NCBI RefSeq assembly: GCF_003946275.1 | Contig: NZ_RHNQ01000013.1 | Coordinates: 1 to 45,183 of the forward strand | Reading direction: 5' to 3' | DNA from: Loigolactobacillus backii | Lineage (GTDB): Bacteria > Bacillota > Bacilli > Lactobacillales > Lactobacillaceae | Length of the DNA: 45,183 nt | In this document: positions 43,179 through 45,183 of the stretch, piece after piece | Layout: each line of letters opens with the position of its first letter | Numbering within the stretch: position 1 is the stretch's first letter | Program-made: the position numbers and the translations under genes | Notes under the pieces: model-generated | Seen by the model: the letters and a program-made list of their open reading frames with translations, nothing else | The model's database searches: none | What the model was told of the DNA's origin: nothing

Positions 43179-43982
43179 TTAATCAACAATCTTCATGGTC
43201 AATTGCCCTAATTCACTGATTTGACCAGTCAGCAGGTCGCCCTTCTTAAGGTACACTTCTGGATCGTGACCAACGCCTGTTCCACTGGGAGTTCCCGTGA
43301 ATATTAAATCACCTGGGTGTAATTCAATAATCGATGAATAATAACTAATCAAAGCAGATGGACTAAATACCATCTGTTCAAGTAATGACTGTTGCATAAT
43401 TTGCTGATTGACTTTAGTGATAATCTCTAGCTTCCCTAAATCAGCAATTTCATCTGGTGTGGTCAGCCACGGGCCAATTGGTGAATAGTGTTCAAATGAT
43501 TTCCCCAATGAAAATTGCGCCGGGTGGTTGGCAAATTGAACGTCACGATCAGAGATATCTTCTCCAATCATATAACCTGCTAGGTGCGCTGAAGCATCCT
43601 GCTCGTCGATATCTCTGCCGGCCTTACCGATTACTAACACTAATTCGGTTTCCCAATCTGTTCGCGGACCATGGCGTTTAACTTCAGCACTTGGATCGGC
43701 TAGTGAACTAACAAACTTTGTAAACGTACTCGGTGTTTTTGGTAGATTCAAATGAATTTCTTTGGAGTGATCCGCATAATTCATGCCCACCGCAAGAATT
43801 TGCGATGGCGCCTTCACTGGTGCCTGTAATTGATTAACGTCGAACGCAACTAAATCGCCAAGGATTAAGGCACTTTTTGCTTGTAGCGCTGCTTCTTCCA
43901 CCTTTTCAAAATTTTAGATTGGCCTACCATGATGACTATCCACAATTAAGAATGGTCGGTTAGACAATCTTGCAATTTTCAT
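43179..43982 (-). pseudogene. Fumarylacetoacetate hydrolase-family gene with an in-frame TAA
   Basis: ATG 43982 opens MKIARLSNRPFLIVDSHHG, RPI, then TAA at 43914-43916 (codon 23), and the same frame continues NFEKVEEAALQAKSALILGD to the end. From there the FAH fold is complete: GMNYADH, DWETELVLVIG, GEDISDRD, SPIGPWL and GDLIFTGTPSGTGVG with the metal-binding acidic residues. The family covers acylpyruvases, oxaloacetate decarboxylases and related enzymes. A GTG at 43901 could restart translation and give 240 residues with the whole catalytic domain, so function might survive. Only the N-terminal domain is lost. Confidence 0.85.
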
Positions 43983-44184
43983 AAAAATAGCCTCTTCACA
44001 TTTTACTAACGAGTACGGTAATTAACTTACGAATGCTAAACTGACTATATTTTAATTGGTAAATAATCAATTAGCAACTGAACTTAAAACCATTTTCTTC
44101 AAAACTAGTGTACTTTTAAACCATATTCCAGACGGTATAGTATAATAACGCTATTAGTTAAAGGGAGTGAGTGTTATTTACATA

Positions 44185-44898
44185 GTGGGAACTGGAACGT
44201 TCGTCAACACAGGAGCAATTGTTGGCGGTGGTATTATCGGGTACATTTTTCAACGGTTACTCAATGAAAAACTGAAAACAGCAATTATGCAGGCGATTGG
44301 CGTTGCCGTAATCTTTATTGGCTTGGCCGGTGCGCTAGCCCAAATTTTGGTGATTCACGGAACTAAAATTAGTACAACCGGAACGATTATGGCCACCATC
44401 TCACTAGTACTAGGAACTTTGATTGGCGAGCTAATCGACATTGACAATCAATTCGTCAAATTTGGCAAATGGTTACGGCGGCACGTTGGTTCTGCTGATG
44501 ATTCTAAATTTGTGGACGGCTTTGTCAGTGCCTCATTAACCGTTTGCGTGGGCGCAATGGCCGTCATCGGTCCACTGCAAGATGCACTGCAGCATGATCC
44601 AACCATGCTTTTCACAAAAGCAATTTTAGATGCCGTGATTGTGGCCATCTATGCGTCAGCTTTTGGCCTTGGTGCTGTTTTCAGTGCGCTACCGGTTTTT
44701 ATTTTTCAGATGGTAATCACATTACTAGCAGTTTTAATCAATCAATTTCTATCAACCGCCATGACTAACGGGATTTCGTTAGTTGGTTCAATGATGATTT
44801 TTTGTATTGGGATGAACTTGCTTTTTGATATGAAAATTCGGGTGGCCAATATGTTGCCGGCGCTGATTGTGGTTGTACTGTATGTGGCATACGTTTAA
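44185..44898 (+). CDS. DUF554-family membrane protein (YdfK-like)
   Basis: A membrane protein of about 237 residues with seven predicted spans. GTFVNTGAIVGGGIIGY at the start, LGTLIGELIDID and FVSASLTVCVGAMAVIGPLQD are DUF554 hallmarks. Function of the family is not established; putative transport has been suggested. The start is unclear: GTG 44167 overlaps the AGGGAG site, ATT 44176 has ideal spacing, and GTG 44185 matches the usual family N-terminus but is far from the site. I use 44185. Monocistronic near the right end; no terminator seen. Confidence 0.85.
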   Translation: MGTGTFVNTGAIVGGGIIGYIFQRLLNEKLKTAIMQAIGVAVIFIGLAGALAQILVIHGTKISTTGTIMATISLVLGTLIGELIDIDNQFVKFGKWLRRHVGSADDSKFVDGFVSASLTVCVGAMAVIGPLQDALQHDPTMLFTKAILDAVIVAIYASAFGLGAVFSALPVFIFQMVITLLAVLINQFLSTAMTNGISLVGSMMIFCIGMNLLFDMKIRVANMLPALIVVVLYVAYV

Positions 44899-44916
44899 GA
44901 ATCTTATTCAATATTA

Positions 44917-45117
44917 TTGTTGACCCAGGTCACAGAATTAGGCCATTGCAAAGGATTTGAAATTAAAGAGTATTTACAAAGGAAGTTGAGTCATATTAGT
45001 TCTCTAAATAGTTTAAAACATGAAATCACCAATTCAGTCTGCTATACTCCACTCGTTTATAACAGAATAAATAAGAAGTTAAAAGAGGCTTTTACTAATC
45101 ATCAAACTGAAACTTGA
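44917..45117 (+). pseudogene. Possible degenerate transposase fragment next to the terminal repeat
   Basis: An open frame of 66 codons that runs 14 bases into the right terminal repeat. It has no proper ribosome binding site (TTG start). Segments SLNSLKHEI and YNRINKKLK recall the C-terminal part of IS3-family OrfB proteins, with a gap between them. This is weak resemblance only. It may instead be non-coding DNA. Confidence 0.25.
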
Positions 45118-45183
45118 AAGTATGAAGACAGACTGATCCCTTGGTATCACAGGGCATATTTTAATTAATTTAACCATTTAGCT
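45104..45183 (-). repeat. Right copy of 80-bp terminal inverted repeat
   Basis: Exact reverse complement of 1-80. The two copies point in opposite directions around 45 kb of otherwise unique sequence. Confidence 0.9.

Noticed and set aside
43179-43901. Intact 240-codon FAH gene starting at GTG 43901
   Set aside because: There is no ribosome binding site at the GTG, and in-frame conserved-looking sequence extends upstream past one stop to ATG 43982; listed as damaged instead.

Overview
The window looks like a contig from a low-GC Gram-positive of the Lactobacillaceae, roughly 40% G+C by eye. Evidence: strong AGGAGG ribosome binding sites, a PepN very like the 844-residue lactobacillus enzyme, a Cest-2923-like esterase, and many small regulator-plus-efflux or regulator-plus-oxidoreductase modules. 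The species cannot be fixed from sequence alone. Both ends lie inside the same 80-bp sequence in opposite orientation (1-80 and 45104-45183), so the piece is probably bounded by inverted copies of a repeated element.

Layout. 0.1-4.1 kb: acetyl-esterase-like hydrolase, a small hypothetical protein, RecQ helicase and a MazG-like protein. 4.34-4.88 kb: a protein-free stretch that folds into a large multi-stem RNA closed by a 16-bp helix; I consider it the most interesting object here. 5.0-7.6 kb: LOG-family protein and a YtrA-type GntR/ABC operon. 7.8-17.5 kb: sodium/proton antiporter, MFS exporter, a broken MerR gene next to an SDR gene, a Nudix hydrolase, PepN, and an ArsR/quinone-oxidoreductase pair. 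18-30 kb: accessory modules (zinc alcohol dehydrogenase, ArsR plus MFS, MarR plus amidohydrolase, a penicillin-V-acylase/bile-salt-hydrolase-type enzyme, PadR plus MFS, LysR plus CocE-like hydrolase), several starting with TTG. 30-37 kb: two ABC export systems, one convergent with a two-component system and the other under TetR control with three visible operators, followed by an MFS protein. 37-45 kb: DUF2975/HTH pair, NmrA-like protein, hydrolases, then a decaying stretch (41.4-44.0 kb) with three damaged genes, and a DUF554 membrane protein.

Most regulators sit beside their likely targets, and operators can be read for GntR, PadR, MarR and two TetR proteins. The alcohol dehydrogenase has a 19-bp-spacer promoter with an internal dyad, as MerR-family activators use. 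Intrinsic terminators separate most units. Two dispersed repeat families are present; a 120-bp fold-back member of one has inserted into, and broken, an HTH/membrane-protein gene.
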